9,207 nucleotides of DNA from JALYJZ01 sp964476895 (lineage in GTDB: Bacteria; Patescibacteriota; SICC01). This document shows, piece after piece, positions 1 to 5,517 of this stretch (positions are counted from its first letter, which is position 1; each line of letters opens with the position of its first letter). Location of the stretch: positions 1 to 9,207 of the forward strand of contig CAYZCS010000033.1 of assembly GCA_964476895.1 (NCBI GenBank), read 5' to 3'. The notes under the pieces were generated by a model, which saw only the letters and a program-made list of their open reading frames with translations, was not told the origin of the DNA and made no database searches. The position numbers and the translations under genes are program-made.

Positions 1-1
1 C

Positions 2-865
2 CGCCCCATCGGCAGCTTCATCTTCCTCGGGCCGACCGGCGTCGGCAAGACCGAACTGGTGAAGGTCCTGGCCCGCGAGGTATTCGGCTCGGAGGACAAC
101 CTGATCAAGCTCGACATGAGCGAATTCATGGAGCGGCACAACGTGTCGCGCCTGGTCGGCGCCCCGGCGGGATATGTCGGGTACGAAGAGGGCGGCCGGC
201 TCACCGAGCAAATCCGCCGGAACCCGTATTCCGTGGTGCTGCTTGATGAGATCGAGAAGGCCCATCCCGAGGTGTTCAACCTCCTCTTGCAGATCCTGGA
301 GGACGGGCAGCTCACCGATGCCAAGGGCCGTACGGTCGATTTCCGGAACACGATCATCATCCTGACCAGTAACGTCGGGGCGCAGGAGCTCCAGAAGACC
401 GCGCAGCTCGGGTTCCAGGTCCATGACGAACGTTCCGAAGCCTCGATGGAGCAGCGCTACGAGGACATGAAGCAGCGCGTACTGGAGCAGCTCAAGGACA
501 AGTTCCGTCCGGAATTTCTGAACCGGCTCGACCAGATCGTGGTCTTCAGGCCCCTGACCCGGGAGCTGGTCGGCAAGATCGTCGATCTGCAGCTCAGTGA
601 GCTGGCGGCCCGTCTCAAGGAACACGACCTCAAGCTCGCGGTAGACGCCAAGGCCAAGGCCGAACTGGTGGAGCGTGGCTTCGACCCGCAGTACGGCGCA
701 CGGCCGGTGCGGCGGGCGATCCAAAACGACATCGAGGACAAGCTGGCCGAGCTGATGCTGGAAGGCACCGTCAAGGACGGCGACCGGGTCCGGATCGGCT
801 TCACCAAGGACGAGTTTACGTTCTCCGTCGGCCAAGGTTCCAAACGCGCGCCGGCGAAGAAGTAA
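2..865 (+). CDS. clpC: ClpC-type ATP-dependent unfoldase, C-terminal AAA+ domain (5' end outside window)
   Basis: The frame is open from the left edge, so this is the last 287 residues of a longer protein (ClpC is usually about 800-850 residues). Fragment residues show Walker A GPTGVGKT (10-17), the substrate pore loop GYVG (57-60), Walker B VVLLDE (78-83), sensor 1 TSN (122-124), an arginine-finger region FRPEFLNR (168-175) and sensor 2 GARPVRR (232-238). This is the D2 ATPase ring of a class I Hsp100 protein, which threads substrates into a protease. ClpC is favoured over ClpB by the TSNVGA sensor, the absence of ClpB-type C-terminal features, and a LGF tripeptide (136-138) at the place of the ClpP-docking loop of Bacillus ClpC (VGF). 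ClpP pairing is inferred; no clpP is in the window. The C-terminus ends in a short basic Lys/Ala tail. No obvious hairpin terminator follows before the next gene. Confidence 0.93.
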   Translation, partial: RPIGSFIFLGPTGVGKTELVKVLAREVFGSEDNLIKLDMSEFMERHNVSRLVGAPAGYVGYEEGGRLTEQIRRNPYSVVLLDEIEKAHPEVFNLLLQILEDGQLTDAKGRTVDFRNTIIILTSNVGAQELQKTAQLGFQVHDERSEASMEQRYEDMKQRVLEQLKDKFRPEFLNRLDQIVVFRPLTRELVGKIVDLQLSELAARLKEHDLKLAVDAKAKAELVERGFDPQYGARPVRRAIQNDIEDKLAELMLEGTVKDGDRVRIGFTKDEFTFSVGQGSKRAPAKK

Positions 866-905
866 GACAGACTTAACTCAGGTATTTTCCTTTCGGGGCG
901 GCCTT

Positions 906-914
906 TGTTATAGT
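906..914 (+). promoter_or_regulatory. Extended -10 promoter for the two-TM protein gene
   Basis: TGT followed by TATAGT (909-914) forms an extended -10 element (TGnTATAnT type). Transcription would start near 921, giving a leader of about 46 nt to the ATG at 967. No convincing -35 hexamer is seen; a T-rich stretch (884-891) lies about 18 bp upstream. The predicted start lies downstream of a possible GTG start at 916, so that longer reading is unlikely. Confidence 0.5.
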
Positions 915-966
915 TGTGTGCTGTTCTTTCACAATTCCGAAATCTACGCGGAAGGATGTCAATGGG

Positions 967-1887
967 ATGCTGAAGCGACCCAGGGAAATGCTGCTGTTGG
1001 CAGAGGACCTGTTGTTCGAGGCGACCGAGAACAAAGCAATAAGCGTCATCATGGCGGCGACGCTTGCCGTGACCCTGTTCTCCAGCGGGTCTTTCTTCCT
1101 TCACTGGGTAGACCGGCTGGATGCCGCGGATAAGGCAGAGGCCCGTAAGGGTTGGATAACCAAGACGGGGCGGGTGGTCAAGGCGCGACCGCTCCGGTCC
1201 CAGTACGGGCATGTTTCTCGTGATGCGCTCGTCCAGTACCGTGACCGATCGGGGCGCCTTCAGTTCATCAGGATCGTAACCGACCAGCGGCACGATCGAG
1301 GAGATCGAACCACGGTCTGGATAGAGCGCTCCTCCGGCAAGCCCGTCGTAGAGGCGGATGTCGTCAACGGCCCCGGTGGCTATGCCCATCCTGCTTATTA
1401 CGATGTGATGGGACGGCAGTATATGGCCCTCATACTCCCCTTTTTGGTGACAATACTGGCGGCGTTCGTTTCGGCTGTGGTGGGTATTATCTCGGCTGCC
1501 ATCAAGCGTGCCTATCGGCCTCTGAAACGGACGACTCCGGCTCGCATCCTGCGGGCGCTGCTGAGACTGGGAGGGCGGGGAATCCGCCGGGCCCGGGACG
1601 AGGTCGCCCTGCGCTGGGAGTTCTGGCGACGCCGGAAGCGCCTCCATGCCACTCCGGCGTATCGCATGGCCCGTCGACTACAGGCGGAGCTAGCCCGCAT
1701 GGATCCCACCCCTCGAGTCATCGATGCCCGACGCCGCGCGAACGAGCTTCTCACGAATGTACTCGATCGTGACAATGCGCCCCGAGCCGAGGAGATCAGC
1801 GGTACGATCGACGCCATCAAGGAGGACATTGAGCTCGACATCAAGGCACGCGAGCAAGCCCTCGCGGAGCTGGCCCAGGCCGAGTGA
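967..1887 (+). CDS. Unrecognised two-TM protein with a basic, helical C-terminal region
   Basis: The product has 306 residues. The ATG at 967 was chosen because GAAGG (951-955) lies about 11 nt upstream as a ribosome binding site and the predicted transcript starts near 921. In-frame GTG at 916 would add 17 residues but lies before that start. Layout: cytoplasmic N-terminus; TM1 about 25-45; a polar segment about 46-150; TM2 about 153-178; then a strongly basic stretch about 180-255 and a charged helical end with possible coiled coil (about 250-306). The middle segment (GRVVKARP..., then RTTVWIERSSGKPV) recalls the extracytoplasmic part of DUF3592 or Rv1733c-like membrane proteins, but this is a loose impression and I assign no function. 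It contains at least three ATA isoleucine codons and looks less GC-biased at third positions than its neighbours, judged by eye. It has its own promoter and terminator, so it is a single-gene unit. Confidence 0.8.
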   Translation: MLKRPREMLLLAEDLLFEATENKAISVIMAATLAVTLFSSGSFFLHWVDRLDAADKAEARKGWITKTGRVVKARPLRSQYGHVSRDALVQYRDRSGRLQFIRIVTDQRHDRGDRTTVWIERSSGKPVVEADVVNGPGGYAHPAYYDVMGRQYMALILPFLVTILAAFVSAVVGIISAAIKRAYRPLKRTTPARILRALLRLGGRGIRRARDEVALRWEFWRRRKRLHATPAYRMARRLQAELARMDPTPRVIDARRRANELLTNVLDRDNAPRAEEISGTIDAIKEDIELDIKAREQALAELAQAE

Positions 1888-1914
1888 AAGAAAACCACCA
1901 CCCGATAAAGGGGG

Positions 1915-1955
1915 AAGCCCCACGTGTGACCATCCAGTTATACGTGGGGCTTTTT
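1915..1955 (+). terminator. Rho-independent terminator after the two-TM protein gene
   Basis: An 11-bp perfect inverted repeat, AAGCCCCACGT (1915-1925) with ACGTGGGGCTT (1942-1952), can be extended inward by five more pairs, including G-U wobbles, to a six-base loop at 1931-1936. The stem runs directly into a T tract (1951-1955, then CATTT). It starts 27 bp after the stop codon of the two-TM gene and ends just before the promoter of the PIN-TRAM gene. This is the clearest terminator in the window. Confidence 0.93.
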
Positions 1956-1963
1956 CATTTGCC

Positions 1964-1972
1964 TGCTAGACT
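1964..1972 (+). promoter_or_regulatory. Extended -10 promoter giving a leaderless PIN-TRAM mRNA
   Basis: TGC plus TAGACT (1967-1972) reads as an extended -10. Seven bases on from its last base is 1979, the first base of the GTG start codon, so the transcript would be leaderless. The T of TAGACT also begins an in-frame TAG (1967-1969), so translation cannot start further upstream. Nothing like a ribosome binding site lies between 1970 and 1978. There is no credible -35. Confidence 0.5.
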
Positions 1973-1978
1973 GGTTCC

Positions 1979-2899
1979 GTGGACGAAACGACCATCCAGC
2001 TGATCATCTTCCTGGTCTTCCTGACCGGCCTGTTCCTGGTGCTGACGCGCCGCGTCGTGCGGGCACATACCAAGTCGCTCCTCACCACGTTCATCGGAGT
2101 GCTCGTCGGCCTGGTCGTGGGGGCGCTGCTTTCGCTGCCGCTGGCGACGCTCCCTATCCCCTACGGCACCGTCCTGCCGCTCGCGGTCACCCTGCTCACC
2201 GTGGTGATGTTCGGCACCGTCTTCGCGGTACGGGGTGCCCTGTTCGTCTCGTTCCTCTATCAGGCAATGACCGGCCGCGGCACGCCGGCTGGCCGGGAGA
2301 TCGTGGTGGATACCAGTGCGATCATCGATGCCCGGATCGTCGAGGTGGCGAACGCGGGATTCCTCGTGGGGACCTTGCTCGTGCCGCGCATCGTGCTTGA
2401 GGAACTCCAGCACATCGCGGACTCGTCCGATCCGCTCCGCCGTGCCAAGGGCCGCCGCGGTCTTGAGGCCCTGACGGCGCTTGAGAAGCATTCCGAGGTG
2501 CTGGTGGAAATCGTCGAAGTGACCGGCCAGACCAAGGCCGTGGACGCCAAGTTGGTCGAGATCGCCAAGCGCCGCAAAGCGGCGATCATGACGACCGACT
2601 ACAACCTGAACCGGGTCGCCGAGATCGAGCGGGTGCCGGTGCTTAACGTGAACGAACTCGCCGGCGCGCTCCGGCCGCCGGTGTTGCCCGGGGAGGAACT
2701 GGAGGTAAAGGTCGTCGGCAAGGGCAAGGAGAAGGGGCAAGGCGTGGGCTACCTGCCGGACGGCACGATGATCGTGGTGGAGAGCGGCGAGCGGTTGGTC
2801 GGCAAGGAGATCACCGCCGAGGTCAGCCGGGCCCTGCAGACCGTCGCCGGTAAAATGGTCTTCGTCACGCCGAAGCAGAAGAGCGGGCGTGGGAAGTAA
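1979..2899 (+). CDS. YacL-like membrane protein with PIN and TRAM domains
   Basis: The product has 306 residues and starts at GTG 1979, the first possible start after the in-frame TAG at 1967. The N-terminus is membrane-embedded: TM segments about 6-22, 36-57 and 63-82, possibly a fourth about 84-95. A PIN nuclease fold follows (about 107-225) with the expected acidic metal-binding residues: D111 in VVDTSAIID, E141/E142 in VLEEL, D189 in AVDAKL and D207 in TTDYNLNR. A TRAM RNA-binding domain covers about 232-297 (PGEELEVKV ... GQGVGYLPDGTMIVV). This order matches Bacillus YacL and its homologues. PIN domains are usually Mg2+-dependent ribonucleases; the substrate of this family is not clear to me, so RNA cleavage at the membrane is inference. 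It follows clpC at a short distance, recalling the clpC-radA-disA-yacL order of Firmicutes. Its stop abuts the stop of the convergent gene with no gap and no terminator. Confidence 0.92.
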   Translation: MDETTIQLIIFLVFLTGLFLVLTRRVVRAHTKSLLTTFIGVLVGLVVGALLSLPLATLPIPYGTVLPLAVTLLTVVMFGTVFAVRGALFVSFLYQAMTGRGTPAGREIVVDTSAIIDARIVEVANAGFLVGTLLVPRIVLEELQHIADSSDPLRRAKGRRGLEALTALEKHSEVLVEIVEVTGQTKAVDAKLVEIAKRRKAAIMTTDYNLNRVAEIERVPVLNVNELAGALRPPVLPGEELEVKVVGKGKEKGQGVGYLPDGTMIVVESGERLVGKEITAEVSRALQTVAGKMVFVTPKQKSGRGK

Positions 2900-3310
2900 T
2901 CACGTTTCCTGGTAGTCGGTGTAGTAGCGCGCGGCGATCTCGCGGACCAACTCGGGATGCCGGAAATCCGCGCATTCTCCTTCGGCGTGGAACGCGGCAA
3001 GATCCGGGTCGTCGACGACCTCGAGCGCATGCTCGTACCGGCTCTGGAACGCGACCATCAGACACAATATGCGTGAGGTACATTGGTACGTCTCGGGGTC
3101 CCTGGCTTCCATCGCGGCATGCATGCGTATCGCCTCTTCGTCGAATGCGATCCGGGCGGGATGGCGTTCGGGCAGGGATTTCCCGAAACACACGCCGGCC
3201 GATTGTTCCGGCATCGGTTCGCCCTGTTCGAACCGGGTAATATCCGTGCCCAGCTGCCCGATGGCCGTCTCCAACGGGATGCCGTCCGTGAACTTCGCCT
3301 GTTTACTCAT
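2900..3310 (-). CDS. Unrecognised small cytoplasmic protein (136 residues)
   Basis: The protein begins MSKQAKFTDG and ends TDYQET. It has no signal peptide or TM segment and is rich in Glu, Asp and Arg, with long probable helices. Four Cys occur (one in GVCFGKS, two in QCTSRILC, one in GECADF), with no clear metal-site spacing. I do not recognise the family. The ATG at 3310 is preferred over an in-frame TTG at 3316, because the -10 on this strand (3324-3319) predicts a transcript start near 3312, leaving a leader of about 2 nt. No ribosome binding site is seen. Support for a real gene: it fills what would otherwise be a 435-bp gap, starts exactly at a divergent promoter and ends flush with the neighbouring stop. 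Against: a + strand frame is also open across the whole region, so open length alone proves little. Confidence 0.68.
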   Translation of the reverse strand: MSKQAKFTDGIPLETAIGQLGTDITRFEQGEPMPEQSAGVCFGKSLPERHPARIAFDEEAIRMHAAMEARDPETYQCTSRILCLMVAFQSRYEHALEVVDDPDLAAFHAEGECADFRHPELVREIAARYYTDYQET

Positions 3311-3318
3311 AGCCAATC

Positions 3319-3326
3319 ACTATACT
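3319..3326. promoter_or_regulatory. Symmetric bidirectional -10 element between tgt and the small protein gene
   Basis: ACTATACT contains TATACT on the + strand (3321-3326) and TATAGT on the - strand (3324-3319), so the two -10 hexamers share four base pairs. Predicted starts are about 3333 (+) and 3312 (-), two bases before the ATG of tgt and two before the ATG of the - strand gene. The whole divergent gap is only 24 bp, so any -35 contacts would fall inside the opposite coding region. I see no good -35 on either strand. Symmetric TATA elements giving divergent transcription are known in bacteria. Confidence 0.5.
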
Positions 3327-3334
3327 GGGGAAGT

Positions 3335-4543
3335 ATGGATGCCATCAGTTTACAGATTACCGCTAAATCCGATGCCGCGCGCACCGGCCGGCTGACGACC
3401 CCGCACGGGGTCATCGAGACGCCGGCGTTCATCCCGGTCGGTACGGGAGCGGCGGTCAAGACGCTCGACGTGGGGGACTTGGCGGACCTCGGCGTACCGG
3501 TCGTGCTGGCGAACACCTACCACCTGATGCTTCGTCCCGGTGCCGACCGGATCGAGCGCCAGGGCGGCCTTCACCGGTTCATGCGGTGGGAGGGGCCGAT
3601 CGTCACCGACAGCGGCGGGTTCCAGGTCTTCTCGTTGGGATGGGGTCTGGCGCATGGTGTCGGCAAGATCGCCGGGATGTTCCCGGGGAGGGCCGGCGCC
3701 GCCGTAGCCGGAAGTTCGGGACGCCGTCTGATGCGGGTCGGGGAACGCGGCGTCCGGTTCCGCTCGCATCTCGACGGTTCGGAGCACGAGCTGACACCGG
3801 AATCCGCGATCGCCCTGCAGCAGCAGCTCGGTGCCGACATCGTCATGGCCTTCGACGAATGTACGTCGCCGCTGCATGGACGCGAATACACCGCCGAAGC
3901 GCTGGAGCGGACCCATCGCTGGGCCGAGCGATGCCTGGCGGCCTGGACCAGGCATCGCCGGCAGGCCCTGTTCGGGATCGTCCAGGGCGGGGCGTACCGG
4001 GACCTTCGGGAAACCAGTGCCCGATTCATCGACGCGCAGCCGTTTCCCGGCGTGGCGATCGGCGGCTCCCTCGGTAAGACCAAGCGGGACATGCACCGGA
4101 TCCTGGAATGGACCGTCCCGCTCCTGGACCCGGACAAGCCACGGCACCTCCTGGGCATCGGGGAGATCCCTGACCTCTTCACGGCCGTGCAGCGGGGCGT
4201 CGACACGTTCGATTGCGTCGCGCCGACCCGCCAGGCGCGGAACGGCTGCACCTATCTTAGTCCTCGGAACGGCGGTACGCCGCGGAACCGGTTCCGTCTC
4301 AGCGCCGTGTCTGCCCGGATCGCCGATGACCCGCGTCCGCTCGACCCCGGCTGCCGCTGCTTCACCTGCCGTACCTACTCCCGGGCCTACGTCCGGCATC
4401 TTTTCGCGACCAACGAGTCGCTCGGCCCGCGACTCGCGACCATCCACAACCTCCATTTCGTCCTGACCCTGATGGCCCGCATCCGCCGGGCGATCGAGAC
4501 GAAGCGACTTCGGCAGCTTGCCAAGACGTACGGCGTTTCCTAG
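3335..4543 (+). CDS. tgt: tRNA-guanine(34) transglycosylase
   Basis: This 402-residue enzyme swaps guanine 34 of GUN-anticodon tRNAs (Asp, Asn, His, Tyr) for preQ1 on the way to queuosine. Catalytic and binding residues are all visible: D92 in TDSGGFQVFS (acid/base), D174 and C176 in FDEC (base recognition), Q217 in GIVQGG, the nucleophile D293 in FDCVAPTR, and the zinc site C340, C342, C345 with H371 (CRCFTC ... TIHNL). The ATG at 3335 fits the family N-terminus (ITAKSDAARTGRLTTPHG). The frame stays open upstream to 3083, but that extension overlaps the - strand gene and shows no Tgt homology. About 25 extra residues lie at 102-133, between the FSLG segment and VRFRSHLDGS; I recall similar inserts in Patescibacteria Tgt. 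GGGGAAG (3327-3333) sits too close to be a normal ribosome binding site and may be upstream of the mRNA start. It is probably the first gene of a four-gene operon. Confidence 0.96.
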   Translation: MDAISLQITAKSDAARTGRLTTPHGVIETPAFIPVGTGAAVKTLDVGDLADLGVPVVLANTYHLMLRPGADRIERQGGLHRFMRWEGPIVTDSGGFQVFSLGWGLAHGVGKIAGMFPGRAGAAVAGSSGRRLMRVGERGVRFRSHLDGSEHELTPESAIALQQQLGADIVMAFDECTSPLHGREYTAEALERTHRWAERCLAAWTRHRRQALFGIVQGGAYRDLRETSARFIDAQPFPGVAIGGSLGKTKRDMHRILEWTVPLLDPDKPRHLLGIGEIPDLFTAVQRGVDTFDCVAPTRQARNGCTYLSPRNGGTPRNRFRLSAVSARIADDPRPLDPGCRCFTCRTYSRAYVRHLFATNESLGPRLATIHNLHFVLTLMARIRRAIETKRLRQLAKTYGVS

Positions 4544-4570
4544 GCTGGAAAGGTCATACACCGGACACCA

Positions 4571-4987
4571 ATGAATCCCCGAATCATCGCCATCCTCCTG
4601 ATCCTGCTCGCCGTCATCGTGGGGGTGGTCCTGTTCGCGAGTCAGGACACCGACGAGTCCGCTCCGGCTACGCCGGAACCGACCGTGGCTCCCGACACCG
4701 CCGCCAGCGTCGCGCCGCAGAGCGTCACCGTGACGCTTCGGGACGGCGCGTTCAGTCCGGAGGAGGTCACCATCGAGGCCGGCCAGAGCGTGGTGTTCGT
4801 GAACGAATCCGGCGCACCGGCGGTCGTCGCTAGCGACCCGCACCCTACGCATACCGACCTGAGAAGCCTGGAATCCGGCACGCTGGAATCCGGCGCTTCG
4901 TACCTCTTCGTATTCAACGAGCGGGGGAATTGGGGATTCCATAACCATCTGGGACCCTCGCAGACCGGAACGGTAATCGTCCAATGA
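4571..4987 (+). CDS. Membrane-anchored or secreted cupredoxin-like protein
   Basis: The product has 138 residues. A hydrophobic N-terminal segment (about 4-23) acts as a signal anchor or signal peptide; I see no lipobox Cys. A Pro/Ala/Thr/Glu-rich linker (about 27-50) is followed by a single cupredoxin domain (about 51-138: VTVTLRDGAFSPEEVTIEAG opening, GTVIVQ end). Likely copper ligands are histidines only: H91 and H94 in SDPHPTH, and H124 and H126 in FHNHLGP. The Cys and Met of blue copper proteins are missing, so a type 1 blue site is unlikely. Copper binding or storage outside the membrane is plausible but inferred. The gene follows tgt by 27 bp and overlaps ppa by 4 bp (ATGA), suggesting co-transcription and translational coupling. 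GGAAAGG (4547-4553) is 17 nt before the ATG, rather far for a ribosome binding site. Confidence 0.87.
   Translation: MNPRIIAILLILLAVIVGVVLFASQDTDESAPATPEPTVAPDTAASVAPQSVTVTLRDGAFSPEEVTIEAGQSVVFVNESGAPAVVASDPHPTHTDLRSLESGTLESGASYLFVFNERGNWGFHNHLGPSQTGTVIVQ
4868..4894 (+). repeat. Two-copy 12-nt repeat inside the cupredoxin gene
   Basis: CTGGAATCCGGC occurs at 4868-4879 and again at 4883-4894, a 15-nt period that encodes LESGTLESG. The identical codons suggest a recent small in-frame duplication in a loop between the first histidine cluster and the next strand. Confidence 0.7.
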
Positions 4988-5517
4988 ATCCCATCCACGA
5001 CATCGGCATCGGCGATCCGCCGGAAGTGCTGAACGTCCTCATCGAGATCCCGAGAGGTAGCAAGAACAAGTATGAGATAGACAAGGAGACCGGCCTGATC
5101 GTGCTCGATCGCGTGTTCCACGGGGCGCAGGTGTATCCGATGGATTACGGCATGGTGCCGCAGACCCACTGGCACGACGGCGATCCGCTCGATGCTTTGA
5201 TCATCAACACGACGGATCCCTACTACCCGGGCGTACTCGTGCCGGCCCGGCCGATCGCGGTAGCCCGGATGATCGATGACGGCGAGAAGGACGAGAAGTT
5301 GATTTGCGTCCCGGTCGGTGAGCCGCGGTTGGCCGAACTGAAGGACAAGGATGACATCGCGCCGCACGTGCTGAAGGAGCTGGCCGATTTCTTCGAGAAT
5401 TACAAGAACCTCGAAGGCAAGAAGGTCACAATTGGGAAGATCGAAGGACGGGATGCCGCCTTCGCCGTGGTCAAGGAAGCGCAAGCGCTCTACCAGAAGC
5501 AGTTTGGCTCGAAGTAA
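4984..5517 (+). CDS. ppa: Inorganic pyrophosphatase (family I, soluble)
   Basis: This 177-residue enzyme hydrolyses pyrophosphate to phosphate, pulling forward polymerase and aminoacyl-tRNA synthetase reactions in the cytoplasm. The family I signature DGDPLDA is at 65-71, with metal ligands D65, D67 and D70. Other active-site residues match E. coli positions closely: E21, K29, E31, R43, Y51, Y55, D98, D103, K105, Y140 and K141. Length is normal (E. coli about 175). The ATG at 4984 overlaps the cupredoxin stop in ATGA, so translation is probably coupled; no strong ribosome binding site is visible. The segment IPRGSKNKYEIDKETGLI is the version I associate with Patescibacteria and related groups. 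Its 3' end is overlapped by the DNA glycosylase gene. Confidence 0.96.
   Translation: MNPIHDIGIGDPPEVLNVLIEIPRGSKNKYEIDKETGLIVLDRVFHGAQVYPMDYGMVPQTHWHDGDPLDALIINTTDPYYPGVLVPARPIAVARMIDDGEKDEKLICVPVGEPRLAELKDKDDIAPHVLKELADFFENYKNLEGKKVTIGKIEGRDAAFAVVKEAQALYQKQFGSK

Noticed and set aside
866..905. Terminator after clpC
   Set aside because: No stable stem followed by a T tract is seen; the T-rich stretch at 884-893 lacks an upstream hairpin.
916..966. GTG start at 916 for the two-TM protein
   Set aside because: It lies before the predicted transcript start (about 921); ATG 967 has a ribosome binding site at proper distance.
457..1647. Long - strand open frame (396 codons) opposite clpC and the two-TM gene
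   Set aside because: Its 3' part is antisense to the conserved ClpC core; the product is Ser/Arg/Pro-rich, as expected of a shadow frame.
3177..3247. tRNA-like pattern with a TTCGAAC loop and nearby hairpins (GCCGG 3194-3198 with CCGGC 3208-3212; CGGTTCG 3215-3221 with CGAACCG 3229-3235)
   Set aside because: The acceptor pairs only partly, there is no D arm with GG, the middle hairpin has a nine-base loop, and the T-arm-like stem has a mismatch. It lies inside a coding region, where short GC-rich inverted repeats are expected.
3314..3316. TTG start at 3316 for the small - strand protein
   Set aside because: It adds only two residues and lies upstream of the predicted transcript start near 3312.
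3083..3334. Upstream in-frame extension of tgt (84 extra residues)
   Set aside because: It overlaps the - strand gene, has no Tgt-like sequence, and lies before the predicted promoter; the family N-terminus fits ATG 3335.
3311..3334. preQ1 riboswitch upstream of tgt
   Set aside because: Only 24 bp separate tgt from the divergent gene and the predicted leader is about 2 nt; there is no room for an aptamer.
3350..4984. Long - strand open frame (544 codons) opposite tgt and the cupredoxin gene
   Set aside because: GC-rich shadow frame; the + strand encodes well-conserved proteins with intact catalytic motifs, while the antisense product resembles nothing and is low in hydrophobic cores.
4642..5484. 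- strand open frame (280 codons) opposite the cupredoxin gene and ppa
   Set aside because: Antisense to two recognisable proteins and without family resemblance.
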